NCBI GenBank assembly: GCA_963715025.1 | Contig: CAVQQQ010000003.1 | Span: 415,578 to 479,577 of the forward strand | Direction: 5' to 3' | Source of the DNA: DASSJT01 sp963715025 | GTDB taxonomy: Bacteria; Actinomycetota; Actinomycetes; Actinomycetales; Dermatophilaceae | Length of the DNA stretch: 64,000 bases | Shown here: positions 8,297 through 17,733 of the stretch, in pieces | Numbering within the stretch: the stretch's first letter is position 1 | Layout of the letters: every line of letters begins with the position of its first letter | Notes under the pieces: generated by a model | Databases searched by the model: none | What the model saw: the letters and a program-made list of their open reading frames with translations, nothing else | Told to the model about the DNA's origin: nothing | Program-made: the position numbers and the translations under genes

Positions 8297-9412
8297 ATGA
8301 GGGTCGGCATCAACGTGGCGCTGAGGGGAACCGGAGGCGGCTATCGCCAGACGGGAGTGAGCCGGTACATCAGCGAGCTGGTTGCCGCGCTGCCACGGGC
8401 CATGGCCGCAGATGACGAGCTCGCAGTGCTGGGCGCCGCCTCCCGCAGACTGTCGCAGTCGGCTCCGAGCCGGATCGTCTGGGAGCAGACCGTGCTGCCG
8501 GCCCTGGCCGCACGCCGGCGGCTGGACGTCCTCCACGGCCCCGTCAACGTCGTCCCGTTCCTGGGTACTGTCCCGAGCGTCGTAACCGTGCACGACCTCG
8601 CCTTTGTCCGCTATCCCGACCACCTGACGGCCAGGCGCAGGGCCTGGCTCGTCGCGGCTACCCGGCGCAGCGCCAGGTCGGCAGCACGAGTCATCGCGGT
8701 CTCGAGAAGCACGGCCGACGACCTGTGCGACTGGATGAACCTCCCGAGAGAGCGAGTCTCCGTGGTGCCCCTGGCGCCGTCCCCGGGCGTGGCCCCGCTC
8801 ACGGGCGAGGCCCTCGACCAGTTTCGCCTGGAGCAGGCCATCACCGCCCCGTACGTCCTCGCGGTGGGCACCCTCGAGCCACGCAAGAACCTCCCCACGC
8901 TCCTGCGCGCCTTCGCGCGGGCGGCAGCCACCATCCCCCATCAGCTGGTCCTGGTCGGGCCGCAGGGCTGGCTGAGTGGCGAGCTCCGGCGGACCATCGC
9001 TGAAGTCGACTTGGGCGACCGCCTTCGCATGACCGGCTTCGTCTCTGACGCCGCGCTGGGCGGCTGGTATTCGGGTGCCGATCTGTTCGCGTTTCCCTCC
9101 CATTACGAGGGCTTCGGATTGCCATCGATCGAGGCGATGCGGTGCGGCGCCCCCGTACTCGCATCCAGCTCTTCCTGCTTTCCCGAGATCGTCGGCGATG
9201 CCGGCGTCCTGGTCAGCCCGGATGAGGTCGATGCCTGGGCCGACGCCCTGATCTCGCTGCTCAGCGATCGCTCCCGGCTGGAGAGCATGCGACAGGGCGG
9301 ATACGCGCGCGCCGAGCGATTCACCTGGTCGCGCACTGCGGCCGAAACCTACTCCGTCTACAGAGATGTTGCCGGCGGTCGAGACGCGGCCGGCGCTCCG
9401 CCCCGGCGCTAG
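8297..9412 (+). CDS. GT4-family glycosyltransferase
   Basis: 371 residues. The start MRVGINVALRGTGGGYRQTG is the standard GT4 beginning (bacterial mannosyl/rhamnosyltransferase subgroup). VVTVHDLAFVRYPD, YVLAVGTLEPRKNLPTLLRA, and FAFPSHYEGFGLPSIEAMRC with PVLASSSSCFPEIVGDAG complete the donor-binding half. ATG 8297 is preceded by a good ribosome site (AAGGAGAGG). It heads a plus-strand operon with the GT-C gene and the flippase gene. Confidence 0.93.
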   Translation: MRVGINVALRGTGGGYRQTGVSRYISELVAALPRAMAADDELAVLGAASRRLSQSAPSRIVWEQTVLPALAARRRLDVLHGPVNVVPFLGTVPSVVTVHDLAFVRYPDHLTARRRAWLVAATRRSARSAARVIAVSRSTADDLCDWMNLPRERVSVVPLAPSPGVAPLTGEALDQFRLEQAITAPYVLAVGTLEPRKNLPTLLRAFARAAATIPHQLVLVGPQGWLSGELRRTIAEVDLGDRLRMTGFVSDAALGGWYSGADLFAFPSHYEGFGLPSIEAMRCGAPVLASSSSCFPEIVGDAGVLVSPDEVDAWADALISLLSDRSRLESMRQGGYARAERFTWSRTAAETYSVYRDVAGGRDAAGAPPRR

Positions 9413-9435
9413 GGCTCTGGGCTACGGTTCTGGGC

Positions 9436-10752
9436 GTGCACACAGGGACCGGGCTTCCTGTCCCTTCGGGCCAGGGCGCGAGGAGACTGGGGGTTGCCCC
9501 TCCATGGGGATGGGTGGCCCTGCTGGCCATGGCTCTGGGCGGGGCCCTGGTGGCGACAGTGCCGCCGGGACAGCCCTACGACGAGCCTGCCCACTGGGCC
9601 AACGTGCTCTTCTACCTTCAGCACCATCGAATGCCCATCCTGGGTGAGCCGGGAGTGCTCTACGAGGCGCAGATGGGACCGATCTACTACGGTGCCTCCG
9701 CCCTCATCCTCGCCGTCGCCGGCCTGGGCTCCGACGAGACCGGCTTCTATGCACTGAGGGTGCTCTGGCTAGGTCTCTTGCCGATTCTCGCGCTGCTGTC
9801 CTACCGCTTGGGACTGGCCCTTGCGGGCCGCCGCGCACCGGCCCTGTTCGCTGCGGCTCTCGTGGCTCTGAACCCCCTCGTCCTGGCGATGTCGGCGTCC
9901 GTCCAGAACGACGTTTTGTGCATGGTCGTGGCCGCCGCAGCATCGCTTCTGGCAGTCCGCGTGCTCCGAGACACGAATTCCCCCCTGCGGGCACACGTCC
10001 TGGTCGGCGGGCTCATGGGCGTCGCGATGCTCACCAAGGTGTTCGCCCTCGGGCTGGGAGTTGGACTGCTCATCGCGTATGCCGTGGACACGCGCCTCCC
10101 GCGCTGGGACCGGGCTCGACGAGCGCTGGCTGCCATATCGGCAATGGCCGTTGTCTCAGGGTGGTGGTTCGTCCGGAATGCTGTCCTCTACGGCGACCCC
10201 ACCGGACAGGCGGGGGTGTCCGCCGCTGGCTATCGCTTTCCCGCGCTTCGCTTCACCGGAGCAGGTTCGATCTTGGCGTGGGGCCAGTCCTTGGTCTCAT
10301 ACACCTATGCGCCGACCGAGTACTTTCGCAATTCGGTGAATGCCCCGACCTGGCTGGAGACAGCGGCAGTGGCGAGCGCTCTTGGGATTGCGCTCGCTCT
10401 CCTCTTGCGCTCCTGGCGCTCGCGGACTGTGCAAACGTGGCGCCCTCGCAGAGCTCCCATGACAAGCATCAAGGACGATCCTGGCGTCGTCTTTGCCCTG
10501 GCGGCGATCGTGGTGGTGTTCGCCGGCTACGCCGCCCTCGTCTGGACCAGCCAGGGGATCGCACCGCGCCTGGCATTTGTCGCGGCGCCGCTCGCCTCGG
10601 CCATGCTCGTCCGGAGCATGGACACGCTTGCCGGGCATGTTGCGCTCGGCACAGCCCTTGCCGTCTTTGTCGCGTCGCACATGTGGCTGGCGAGCTCCGT
10701 GGCCGGGTTGCCGCATATGCCGTATTGGATCTTCGGAGCACCCCATGGCTGA
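9436..10752 (+). CDS. Multi-pass membrane glycosyltransferase of GT-C/ArnT-like type
   Basis: 438 residues with about ten to twelve membrane helices. After the first helix comes the extracytoplasmic acidic motif QPYDEPAHWANVL, in the position where GT-C enzymes (PMT_2, ArnT, DUF2142 group) keep their catalytic Asp/Glu. Such enzymes transfer sugars from polyprenyl-phosphate donors on the outer face of the membrane. GTG 9436 is the first in-frame start after the GT4 stop; the first 25 residues are soluble. The 3' end overlaps the flippase start by 8 bases. Its role may be late decoration of the exported unit. Confidence 0.75.
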   Translation: MHTGTGLPVPSGQGARRLGVAPPWGWVALLAMALGGALVATVPPGQPYDEPAHWANVLFYLQHHRMPILGEPGVLYEAQMGPIYYGASALILAVAGLGSDETGFYALRVLWLGLLPILALLSYRLGLALAGRRAPALFAAALVALNPLVLAMSASVQNDVLCMVVAAAASLLAVRVLRDTNSPLRAHVLVGGLMGVAMLTKVFALGLGVGLLIAYAVDTRLPRWDRARRALAAISAMAVVSGWWFVRNAVLYGDPTGQAGVSAAGYRFPALRFTGAGSILAWGQSLVSYTYAPTEYFRNSVNAPTWLETAAVASALGIALALLLRSWRSRTVQTWRPRRAPMTSIKDDPGVVFALAAIVVVFAGYAALVWTSQGIAPRLAFVAAPLASAMLVRSMDTLAGHVALGTALAVFVASHMWLASSVAGLPHMPYWIFGAPHG

Positions 10753-12298
10753 CCCAGTGCCACCTGAGCAGAGCGCCCTGGGGCGTGGCGAGCTGCAGGA
10801 GAAGGCGATTCGAGGTGCAGCGTGGACCTTGCTCCACACCCTTGTGTCCGTGCCGTTGGCATTTGCGGTGAACCTGGTCGTGGCTCGAGTACTTGGCGTG
10901 GCCGACTTCGGCCGCCTCGCCTACCTGTCAATGGTGATGGACGTCGCTTCCGGCGTCGTGGCTCTGGGCATCGGATCAGCCCTGGTGCAGTTCGGTGCCA
11001 AGGCGCACGCCGCAGGGCGAAGGGAGGAGGTGCGTCAGCTTCTGTCCGCCTCGCAGGGCTTCCGTTTGCTGGTGGCCGCGCCGCTGCTCTCCCTCATGGT
11101 GGTCGCCCTGGTGCGGGTGGACGTCACCTTCCTCCTGCTCGCCATTGCCTTCGGCATCTGGGTTCCGAGCGCGCTCGACGGTGCCCTGGCGTGCATCACC
11201 ATCGAGAACAAGACCGAGGCCGGAGCCAAGGTCGCCATGGTGACCAACCTGATTCTCCAAGTAGCGGTAGTGGTGACGCTTCTGTGGTTCGGTACCGCGG
11301 ACGCCGTGTGGTCCGCGCGGTTGCTCGTCACCGGCGCCTTGGTCGCGCTGGCCCTCGTCCCCATCGCGTCCGACTATCGCCGTGCCGTAGTCCGGCCTGC
11401 GCTGCCACGGTTCTCGCGGGAGTTCATGAGGTATGCCATTCCGACGGGGGTCGCGGGCTTGGTCGCGTGGCTGGTGCTGTCGCGGACGGAGGTCTTCTTC
11501 CTGAACTGGCTCTCGAGCGCCGGCGCAGTGGGAATCTTCGCGCTGGCATTCGGCATCGCCCAGCACGTCTTCGCCCCAGGACAGGCTCTGATCGGCCCCC
11601 TGATTCCGGCTGTCTCCGGCTTGCGTGAGGTCGACGCCGAAGCAGTTGCCCCGGCCTTCTTGCGGACGATGCGGGCAACATCGACCATCATCGGGCTGTT
11701 GTGCGCCTCGGCACTCCCCCTGGTGTCAGTTCTCATCCCCGTGCTCTATGGGAAGCAGTACAGCGCTTCCGCGCCCATGTTGCTCGTCCTGGGCATATCC
11801 GCTGGACTCCTGGTAGCGGCCGGACCGGTGTCGGCCTTCGTCATGGCCAGACTGTCTGCCCGCCGGATGCTGTCTGCGAACCTCTTCGCACTCGCGGTCG
11901 ATGTAGGAGCCGCCATCAGTCTGGTCCCCGTATGGGGCGCTTGGGGTGCAGTGATCGCCAACATCAGTGGCGCCATGACACGGTTGGGGTTTCTGCTCGT
12001 CGACGAGGTGCGCCACCTGCGGTTGGACCCGCGGGTCGTCGCACACGCCCTTCTCCCCGTGGGCTCCGGCGCGATTGCCTGTGGACTGGCCTGGGCTGGG
12101 GCGGCGGCAATCTCCTTCAATCCAGTGGCGCGGGCTGTGGCGGCCGGCGCGCTGGGCATGGTCGTCTTCGCCCTTCTGCTGAGGCTGAGTGGCTCAGGTC
12201 TGGCAGCTGATGACGCGGCGGTGATCGGGCGCGCCGCGCCTAGGGGAACGAGGCGACTCGCAAGGTTGACTCTGAGAGTCCTCACGGTTGCGCGCTAG
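10745..12298 (+). CDS. Wzx-type polysaccharide flippase (MOP superfamily)
   Basis: 517 residues with roughly twelve to fourteen hydrophobic segments. The N-terminus GAAWTLLHTLVSVPLAFAVN and VARVLGVADFGRLAYLSM is typical of the polysaccharide-biosynthesis/oligosaccharide flippase family, and the repeat boundary PTGVAGLVAWLVLSRTEVFF supports it. It moves the lipid-linked repeat unit to the outer leaflet. ATG 10745 overlaps the previous gene by 8 bases, indicating coupling. The TAG stop shares a CTAG tetranucleotide with the stop of the convergent GT2 gene. Confidence 0.93.
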   Translation: MADPVPPEQSALGRGELQEKAIRGAAWTLLHTLVSVPLAFAVNLVVARVLGVADFGRLAYLSMVMDVASGVVALGIGSALVQFGAKAHAAGRREEVRQLLSASQGFRLLVAAPLLSLMVVALVRVDVTFLLLAIAFGIWVPSALDGALACITIENKTEAGAKVAMVTNLILQVAVVVTLLWFGTADAVWSARLLVTGALVALALVPIASDYRRAVVRPALPRFSREFMRYAIPTGVAGLVAWLVLSRTEVFFLNWLSSAGAVGIFALAFGIAQHVFAPGQALIGPLIPAVSGLREVDAEAVAPAFLRTMRATSTIIGLLCASALPLVSVLIPVLYGKQYSASAPMLLVLGISAGLLVAAGPVSAFVMARLSARRMLSANLFALAVDVGAAISLVPVWGAWGAVIANISGAMTRLGFLLVDEVRHLRLDPRVVAHALLPVGSGAIACGLAWAGAAAISFNPVARAVAAGALGMVVFALLLRLSGSGLAADDAAVIGRAAPRGTRRLARLTLRVLTVAR

Positions 12299-13257
12299 GG
12301 TGCAGCCGCCCAGGTGACCGCTTTTGCCGCCAGCCAGCGAGGCGCCTGTCCGTACCGTCCTCGCGCATGGTCTGACAGAGCGACACTGATGATGACAAGC
12401 CGGCGCGCCGCCTGCTTCCACTCGTGTCGACGGACCCGCCCGGTCACATCGGGTGCGACGTGCCGCCGAAGGAACCGCACGGCCTCCATGAGGGAACCCC
12501 CACGGGCCTGGCGGCCGAACAACACACCGTTTCGCGCGTAGTAATAGGTGCCCAAGTACGAGAGCGCGCCGGTGAAGGAGGCTGACACCGTGTGGTGGAC
12601 GACTACCCGATTGTCGACCACCAGGCCGACGCCAGCCCCCACGGCGCGCACGCTCCACTCAGAGTCCTCGAAGTTGAGGAAGTAACGCTCGTCGAAGAGC
12701 CCCACGCGACGCCACGTCTCCGCCGATGCGGTGATGCAGCAGCCGGTCAAGACCTCCGTAGGGATCAGGCCGCCGGAGTCGGCGACTCGCGAGTTGAGTT
12801 CAGCCGTCGAGAGGTGACGCGCCAGATTGGTGTCTGCGTCGATCGCACCGCCACCGAACCACACTCGCTCGCTGCCATCCGCGTAGCGGATCTCTGGGCT
12901 CACCGCGACCTCCCCGCCCATCGCGACGTCGCAGAGGGCAGCCATGGCACTCGGTGGCACCACGGTGTCGTTGTTCAGAACCGTGATGGTTGAGGCACCT
13001 CGCGCCAGTGCCCAACGCAGGCCATGGTTCATACCCCCGGTGAAGCCGAGGTTCGACCCCGTCTGAAGGGTCGTCACACCGGGCCACCTCCCGGCCACCT
13101 CCTCCACCGTCCCGTCGAGTGAGCCGTTGTCGATCACGGCGACGTGTGCCTCGGGGGATCCCGCGAGCAGGGACCCCACACAGGCCAACGTGTCTGACTT
13201 GCCGTTGAAGGACAGCACGAGAACGACGTGTTCGAGCGGTGGGTTCGGATCGGTCAT
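12295..13257 (-). CDS. GT2-family glycosyltransferase (rhamnosyltransferase-like)
   Basis: 320 residues. The GT-A fold starts with VVLVLSFNGKSDTLACVGSL; VIDNGSLDGT and GSNLGFTGGMNHGLRWAL match the rhamnosyl/galactofuranosyl-transferase subgroup; VLNNDTVV is the DXD-type metal site; FDERYFLNFEDSEWSVRA is the catalytic ED region. A dTDP-rhamnose donor is plausible because a complete rml set is present, but not shown. The ATG at 13257 overlaps the TGA of the upstream GT4 gene (ATGA). The stop lies in a CTAG shared with the flippase gene. Confidence 0.92.
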   Translation of the reverse strand: MTDPNPPLEHVVLVLSFNGKSDTLACVGSLLAGSPEAHVAVIDNGSLDGTVEEVAGRWPGVTTLQTGSNLGFTGGMNHGLRWALARGASTITVLNNDTVVPPSAMAALCDVAMGGEVAVSPEIRYADGSERVWFGGGAIDADTNLARHLSTAELNSRVADSGGLIPTEVLTGCCITASAETWRRVGLFDERYFLNFEDSEWSVRAVGAGVGLVVDNRVVVHHTVSASFTGALSYLGTYYYARNGVLFGRQARGGSLMEAVRFLRRHVAPDVTGRVRRHEWKQAARRLVIISVALSDHARGRYGQAPRWLAAKAVTWAAAP

Positions 13258-14373
13258 CGGTCCCCCAGAGGCCGACGCCCCGCTGGCCAGCTGGCCCGGC
13301 GACGCGAACGCCCGCTGCGATAGAGCGCTTCGTACTGGTCGACCACTCGGCCGAGGCTGAAGAGGCCTGCGCGATTCAGGCCAGCGGCAGCCAGGGAGTC
13401 GCGCCGTTGCTCGTCGGTCAGCACCTCGACCAGTGCCGGACCGAGGTCGTCGAGCTCGGCCAGCACTCCGGCCCGCCCCTCGTCGAGGACGTAGCGCGCG
13501 CCGACGTTCGGGGTGGCGAGCACCGGCAGTCCAGTGGCGAGGGCCTCGGCGTAGGGGATCCCGAAACCCTCGTAGGCGGAGGGCAGGCAGAAGGCCCAGA
13601 CCCCGGCATACGCCCGCGCCAGCTCCTCGTCGCCGAGCCGCCCGAGCACCTTGATTCCCTCCCCTGGCTCCGGCAGGCGCATCCTGGGTGACCATCCACA
13701 GCTCGGCGTCGGGCACGACAGGTCGCACCTCCTCGCGGAAGATCCGCGCCAACTCGCCGCCCCGCTTGCGCCCGAACCAGGTGCCGACGAACAGCACCGT
13801 GGGACGCTCCGATTGGAGACCCGGCCGCGGATGGAAGCGCCTGGTATCGACGCCATTGGGGATGACTGTCTTGACCCAGGGAGTCCAGCGCCGTGTGGTC
13901 GGGGAGACCACGACGGTCTGGTCCGCGAGCAGGCTTGCCAGGACCTCGCTGAAGCCGAGGAGCACCATGCGCACCCGCTCCTTGAACCCCGTGATGCGCA
14001 GTGCCTCCTCAAAGCACGACCCGTGCAGGGTGCGCACATGCAAGGGCACCCGCCGGCGCCACATCCAGTAGTCGTCTCCGTGGGCATGGAGCACGTCGTA
14101 GGACGAGAAGTCGGTGCGTCGGAGGGTGGTGGCGAAGCGGAACGTCCGCAGTGCGCCGGACAGCTGCACCTGACGGTGGCCGTAGATGGCTCCCTCCACA
14201 GGAGGGCATTCGCTGAAGACGTCCACGTGGTGGCCGCGCCGCACGAGCTCGGTCGCGAGCTCGTGAACCTGGTAGCCGACACCGATCTTGCTCCCGCTCG
14301 GCAGGTAGTAGGAGATCATCGCGATGCGCAGCGGCGGGTCGGCGGCAGTTGCTCCAGCGGCCTCAGCGGTCAC
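13254..14373 (-). CDS. GT4-family glycosyltransferase, interrupted by one +1 frameshift
   Basis: The N-terminal lobe (RIAMISYYLPSGSKIGVGYQ to VLFVGTWFGRKRGGELAR, ending near WMVTQDAP) and the C-terminal lobe (EPGEGIKVLGRLGDEELARA, FCLPSAYEGFGIPYAEALA, GLPVLATPNVGARYVL) lie in different frames. The break is near 13665-13685, where one extra base restores continuity. Both halves are fully conserved, so this looks like a sequencing error or a very fresh mutation, as in rmlB. GTG 14373 overlaps the end of the WbsX-like gene by 11 bases. A later start near MISYYL (about 14322) is possible. Confidence 0.82.
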
Positions 14374-15475
14374 CCGTCAGCCCTGCCTGCAGCGCCTCGA
14401 GCCATGCCCGCCCGAACTTGAGGTCTGGCTCCAGGTGGTTGCCCTCGGCCCACTCGTTCCACGACTTGACCCACAGGATGCGCTCCTGCTCCGGTCGGTC
14501 CCGGATCGACGCGACGGCCGCCTCGACGTTGCGCTGGAACTTCTTCGGCGTCGCGCCGGTCAGGACGAGCCCGCCCCGGCCCGAGCGTGGCGAGTTGTCC
14601 CAGTTCGGATAGACGCAGGGCTGCACCCGCGGCCCCCACATTGCCGGAGTGGCCGGGGTGTCGGAGTAGGGATAGATCTCGGGGCCGCCAAGGCCCTTGC
14701 GGACGGCCCGCATGCGCGCGACCGTGGCTTTGGTGCGCACGGCCGGCAGTCGCATGTAGACACCCGCGTCGAACCCGTCGGACTCGGCAGTGGTGTAGCG
14801 CGGGCCCGCACCGACCAGATCACTTACCTCCGCCGCCAGGTAGAGCCCCGGCAGGCCCGCCGTGCGCGCCATCGACTGCCACCGGTCCACGAACGCTGCG
14901 GGGTCAGGCAGCTCCTCGGGCCGGAAGACGTAGAACACGGGACGGTCGCCCACCCGGAAGTAGCGCTCGTCGCGGAACGCGGGCAGCACGGTCTGGAAGT
15001 GGGCGGCGTCGTCTTCGGTGCCGGGGTAGAGCTGCTCCTGGAGCACCCGGTCCTTCGCGCCATGCCAGATGCCGGTCCAGGTCTGGTTGGCCCACGCGAG
15101 GCAGAAGGAGATCTCCGGGCTGCCACTCGCCAGCACCTCCTGGAACGGGCGCTCAAGAATGCGCTCCCCGTGCCCGAACCAGTAGTGCCAGTACGCGAAC
15201 GCCTCCACCCCGTGCCCGCGCGCCAGGTCGCTCTGCGCCTGCCGGGTCTCGGGAACCCGCAGGTCGTAGAAGCCGAGCTCTGAGGGCAGGGTGGGCTGCT
15301 CATGGCCCGGGAACAGGCGCCGCGCACGGGCGGCGTTTGTCCACTCGGTGAAGCCGGGCCCCCACCACTCGTCGTTCTGCGGGATGGGGAAGTACTGCGG
15401 CAGGTAGAACGCCACCGCCCGTGCCTGCAGGTCCAAGTTCTCCCCTTTGTATGCCGCCGCGGCGAGGCACAGCAT
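14363..15475 (-). CDS. WbsX-like glycosyltransferase (GH99-like fold)
   Basis: 370 residues. The opening ARAVAFYLPQYFPIPQNDEWW and GPGFTEWTNAARARRLFPGH is the hallmark of the WbsX family found in O-antigen and rhamnan loci. FAYWHYWFGHGERILERPF, LAWANQTWTGIWHG and WVKSWNEWAEGNHLEPD at the C-terminus complete it. WbsX members are described as glycosyltransferases or GH99-like proteins acting in surface polysaccharide assembly. ATG 15475 was chosen; a GTG at 15496 would add seven residues. It is first in a minus-strand operon with the GT4 and GT2 genes. Confidence 0.88.
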   Translation of the reverse strand: MLCLAAAAYKGENLDLQARAVAFYLPQYFPIPQNDEWWGPGFTEWTNAARARRLFPGHEQPTLPSELGFYDLRVPETRQAQSDLARGHGVEAFAYWHYWFGHGERILERPFQEVLASGSPEISFCLAWANQTWTGIWHGAKDRVLQEQLYPGTEDDAAHFQTVLPAFRDERYFRVGDRPVFYVFRPEELPDPAAFVDRWQSMARTAGLPGLYLAAEVSDLVGAGPRYTTAESDGFDAGVYMRLPAVRTKATVARMRAVRKGLGGPEIYPYSDTPATPAMWGPRVQPCVYPNWDNSPRSGRGGLVLTGATPKKFQRNVEAAVASIRDRPEQERILWVKSWNEWAEGNHLEPDLKFGRAWLEALQAGLTGDR

Positions 15476-15533
15476 AACGACCGCAGGTGTGGTCACCTGA
15501 GCGTGCGTCCGCCTACCTGGGCGGTATGCCGGG

Positions 15534-16301
15534 TTATCCCTCGGGCGATTGCGTCACCCGTGTGCCACTGCCGTTCCCTCGGTGGGCGGCGTGCCCCGGC
15601 CTCGGAAGTCGGCACACCACCCCCGCGATCGCGGCAACCGTGCCCACCAAGAGCACGGAGGCGATGACGTCGCTCGGCAGGTGGGCGTAGCCGACGACGT
15701 TGCCCCCCGCAGCGATGGCCCCGAGGACAAGCGCCGCCCACAGGAGCCAAGGTCGCCTCGGTGGGCTCCACAGAACGACGACGGCAACCAGGACCGAGGT
15801 GACGGCGGCCATGTGCGTCGACGGGAGAGTGTTGTGAGCGTACCCGAGCCATCCGTAGTCAGGTCGCGCCAGCAGGCGGAGTCGAAGGACCAGTGCCAGC
15901 GCCGTGGACGCACCGATCGTGAGCGCCGAGAAGGTGGCTTCCCGCCATCGGCCGCTGGCAAGCGCGACAAGCGAGAGCAGCAGCGCTGCCGCCCCGAGGG
16001 AGGGTGGCATCGCCCGCCTGCCGAGGGCTGGGAGCCAGGACGCGAGGGGGCCCTCGGCTGCCTTCTGCGCGAGGCCGAAGGCCTGGGCGTCGATCCACTG
16101 GCCGGGCTGGGTCGCCACGAAGATGCCGTAGACCGCCATGAACCCGAGCGCGGAAAGCCCGGATATCTGCAGCAGCGCCGGCCGGTCACCGGCCGAGGCC
16201 CGCTCTGCGATGCTGCGGCCGTGGGTGGCAACGCTACGGCCACAGGCGCGGAGCCTGCGGCCGTAGGGACCAAGGCTGCGGTCCGGCATCGCTGCCGTCA
16301 T
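15534..16301 (-). CDS. PAP2-superfamily membrane phosphatase
   Basis: 255 residues with about five or six membrane helices. The three phosphatase motifs are present: RLLARPDYGW (C1), NTLPSTHMAAV (C2, PSxH) and GYAHLPSDVIAS (C3, H-x3-D). Enzymes of this family dephosphorylate isoprenyl pyrophosphates or lipid phosphates, so recycling of undecaprenyl pyrophosphate released by Wzy polymerisation is a sensible role here. The ATG at 16301 overlaps the TGA of the tyrosine phosphatase gene (ATGA). The first 35 residues are basic and may be shorter if the second ATG (16289) is used. Confidence 0.88.
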   Translation of the reverse strand: MTAAMPDRSLGPYGRRLRACGRSVATHGRSIAERASAGDRPALLQISGLSALGFMAVYGIFVATQPGQWIDAQAFGLAQKAAEGPLASWLPALGRRAMPPSLGAAALLLSLVALASGRWREATFSALTIGASTALALVLRLRLLARPDYGWLGYAHNTLPSTHMAAVTSVLVAVVVLWSPPRRPWLLWAALVLGAIAAGGNVVGYAHLPSDVIASVLLVGTVAAIAGVVCRLPRPGHAAHRGNGSGTRVTQSPEG

Positions 16302-16945
16302 CCCACGATGGCGCGATAGACCGGGTCGGCCGCGGCCAGTATTTGGCGGAAGACCCGCTCGTAGACCTCTGGGTGTCGGCCATAGGGGTCTTCGATGTCA
16401 TCGAGTTCGGGGTCCACATAGGTGCGATGCGCTACGGCCAGCGGCACCAGCTCCTTGAGGCGGCGAGACATCGTCGCCCCAGGACCCGCGCGCCAGGCGA
16501 CCTCTCCCGGGGTCACAGCCTCGACCGCCCGGGAGAGTTCGAGCAAGGTGAAGGTGTGGCGCACCGCGGCTGGGTACATCGTGACCGCCGCCGCGCGGTG
16601 CCTGCGGGTGAAGCCGACGACGAGGTCAGCCCTCTTGATCAGTTCCGGCTCTAGCTGTCGTGCTGCGAACCCGTTCGTGTCCACGCCGTGGGTACGAAGC
16701 AGTTCCGCCATCGGCGGATGAATCGGCGCTCCGACAACGGCTCGAAGTCCGGCGCTGCTCACCAGCACCCCGCTTTCGGCGCCCAGCGCTGCAGCCAGAA
16801 CGCGCTCGAAGGCCGGCGAACGGCAGATGTTCCCCGTGCAGACGACAAGGACGCTGAACGGTGGATCCAGGACAAATCGGACGTCTTCGACGCTGCCTCT
16901 CGTCGATTCGTCTGGGTTGGCGCTTGCCGTGTCCTGAGTCGTCAC
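16298..16945 (-). CDS. Low-molecular-weight protein-tyrosine phosphatase (Wzb/CapB-like)
   Basis: 215 residues. The P-loop VCTGNICRSPAFE gives Cys36 and Arg42 in the C-x5-R motif, and the general-acid loop appears near the C-terminus as DIEDPYGRHPEVY. The N-terminal 30 residues are an unconserved extension. In capsule loci this phosphatase reverses autophosphorylation of the Wzc-type kinase, present here at 20128-21552. GTG 16945 is used. It heads a short minus-strand operon with the PAP2 gene and diverges from the Tat-exported protein gene across 196 bases. Confidence 0.93.
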   Translation of the reverse strand: MTTQDTASANPDESTRGSVEDVRFVLDPPFSVLVVCTGNICRSPAFERVLAAALGAESGVLVSSAGLRAVVGAPIHPPMAELLRTHGVDTNGFAARQLEPELIKRADLVVGFTRRHRAAAVTMYPAAVRHTFTLLELSRAVEAVTPGEVAWRAGPGATMSRRLKELVPLAVAHRTYVDPELDDIEDPYGRHPEVYERVFRQILAAADPVYRAIVG

Positions 16946-17076
16946 GTCATCCCCTCAGCGTGTTGTGCGGCGAGGCCCAGCATGGCCTACCGTCCCCTGG
17001 CCGGAGACCTCATGATCAGTGTGGTCAGCCAGTCGTGTCGCGTTGCCAAGACTTAACAATTCCGGGCGGCACGCTC

Positions 17077-17085
17077 TGCTAGTCT
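17077..17085 (+). promoter_or_regulatory. Possible extended -10 promoter element of the Tat-protein gene
   Basis: TG-C-TAGTCT at 17077-17085 reads as an extended -10 hexamer about 57 bases before the ATG at 17142. A ribosome site GAGGGG at 17129-17134 sits 7 bases before that ATG. No well-spaced -35 was found, so the assignment is tentative. Confidence 0.3.
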
Positions 17086-17141
17086 CCCTCGCAGCGGGCC
17101 CGGAGTGCCCGATTGGTGGATTTCATTCGAGGGGCGCAAAC

Positions 17142-17642
17142 ATGCAGGACATTCTCAAGAGCGGCATCTCCCGTCGCACCGTGGTCAAGGGCGCCGCGTG
17201 GTCGGTGCCGGCTGTCGTCGTGGCGGGGGCCGCTCCGGCATATGCAGCTACGCCTATCGTCACGATCGGCGTCGGGCTCGCGTGCAAGCACCCGGGCAAC
17301 GGTGACACCAAGCACTACCACTTCGAGCTCACGGTCACCAACAACGGTGGGGCCACAACGACGGTCACGATCTCCGAGATCACGCTCGTGCCCACGTCCG
17401 GTCAGACGGTGACCTTCGCCGAGCCGGCACCGTTCGACGTTCCCGCGCACTCGAGCGTGTGTGTCGTCGTCGACTCGGACATCACGTCGAACTCGTCCAA
17501 CGGAACCCTGGTTGTCAGCTACGACTTCACCCTGGAGGGCGGCGGCACCGGCCACTTCGAAGCTGCCATCGACGTGGGCTCCCTGCCTCCGTGCCAACCG
17601 CAGGGTGTGCCCGACTTCCCGCACCCCGGCTACACCTGCTGA
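17142..17642 (+). CDS. Tat-exported protein of unknown function
   Basis: 166 residues. The N-terminus is a twin-arginine signal: SRRTVVKGAAWSVPAVVVAG followed by APAYAA, with cleavage expected after the second Ala cluster near residue 35. The mature part looks like a beta-sandwich, with alternating Thr/Val strands (HYHFELTVTNNGGATTTVTI, SNGTLVVSYDFTLEGGGT), two cysteines in the body and a C-terminal tail PCQPQGVPDFPHPGYTC. I recognise no domain. A strong terminator follows at once, then the kinase/nucleotidyltransferase/PqqD cassette. Being monocistronic and highly signalled, it could be an abundant envelope protein or the target of the cassette; that link is inference. Confidence 0.85.
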   Translation: MQDILKSGISRRTVVKGAAWSVPAVVVAGAAPAYAATPIVTIGVGLACKHPGNGDTKHYHFELTVTNNGGATTTVTISEITLVPTSGQTVTFAEPAPFDVPAHSSVCVVVDSDITSNSSNGTLVVSYDFTLEGGGTGHFEAAIDVGSLPPCQPQGVPDFPHPGYTC

Positions 17643-17658
17643 CCCAGTTCACACCTAA

Positions 17659-17693
17659 AGGCCGCTCCTGCCTCGCGACGGCGGGAGCGGCCT
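17659..17693 (+). terminator. Strong intrinsic terminator after the Tat-protein gene
   Basis: Arms AGGCCGCTCCTGCC (17659-17672) and GGCGGGAGCGGCCT (17680-17693) form a 14-bp stem with one G-U wobble and a 7-base loop, followed by GCTCTTTG. It lies 16 bases after the stop codon and separates this gene from the kinase gene. Confidence 0.85.
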
Positions 17694-17733
17694 GCTCTTT
17701 GTCGCGATCACCTTGCCGAGAGTGAACCAGCTC

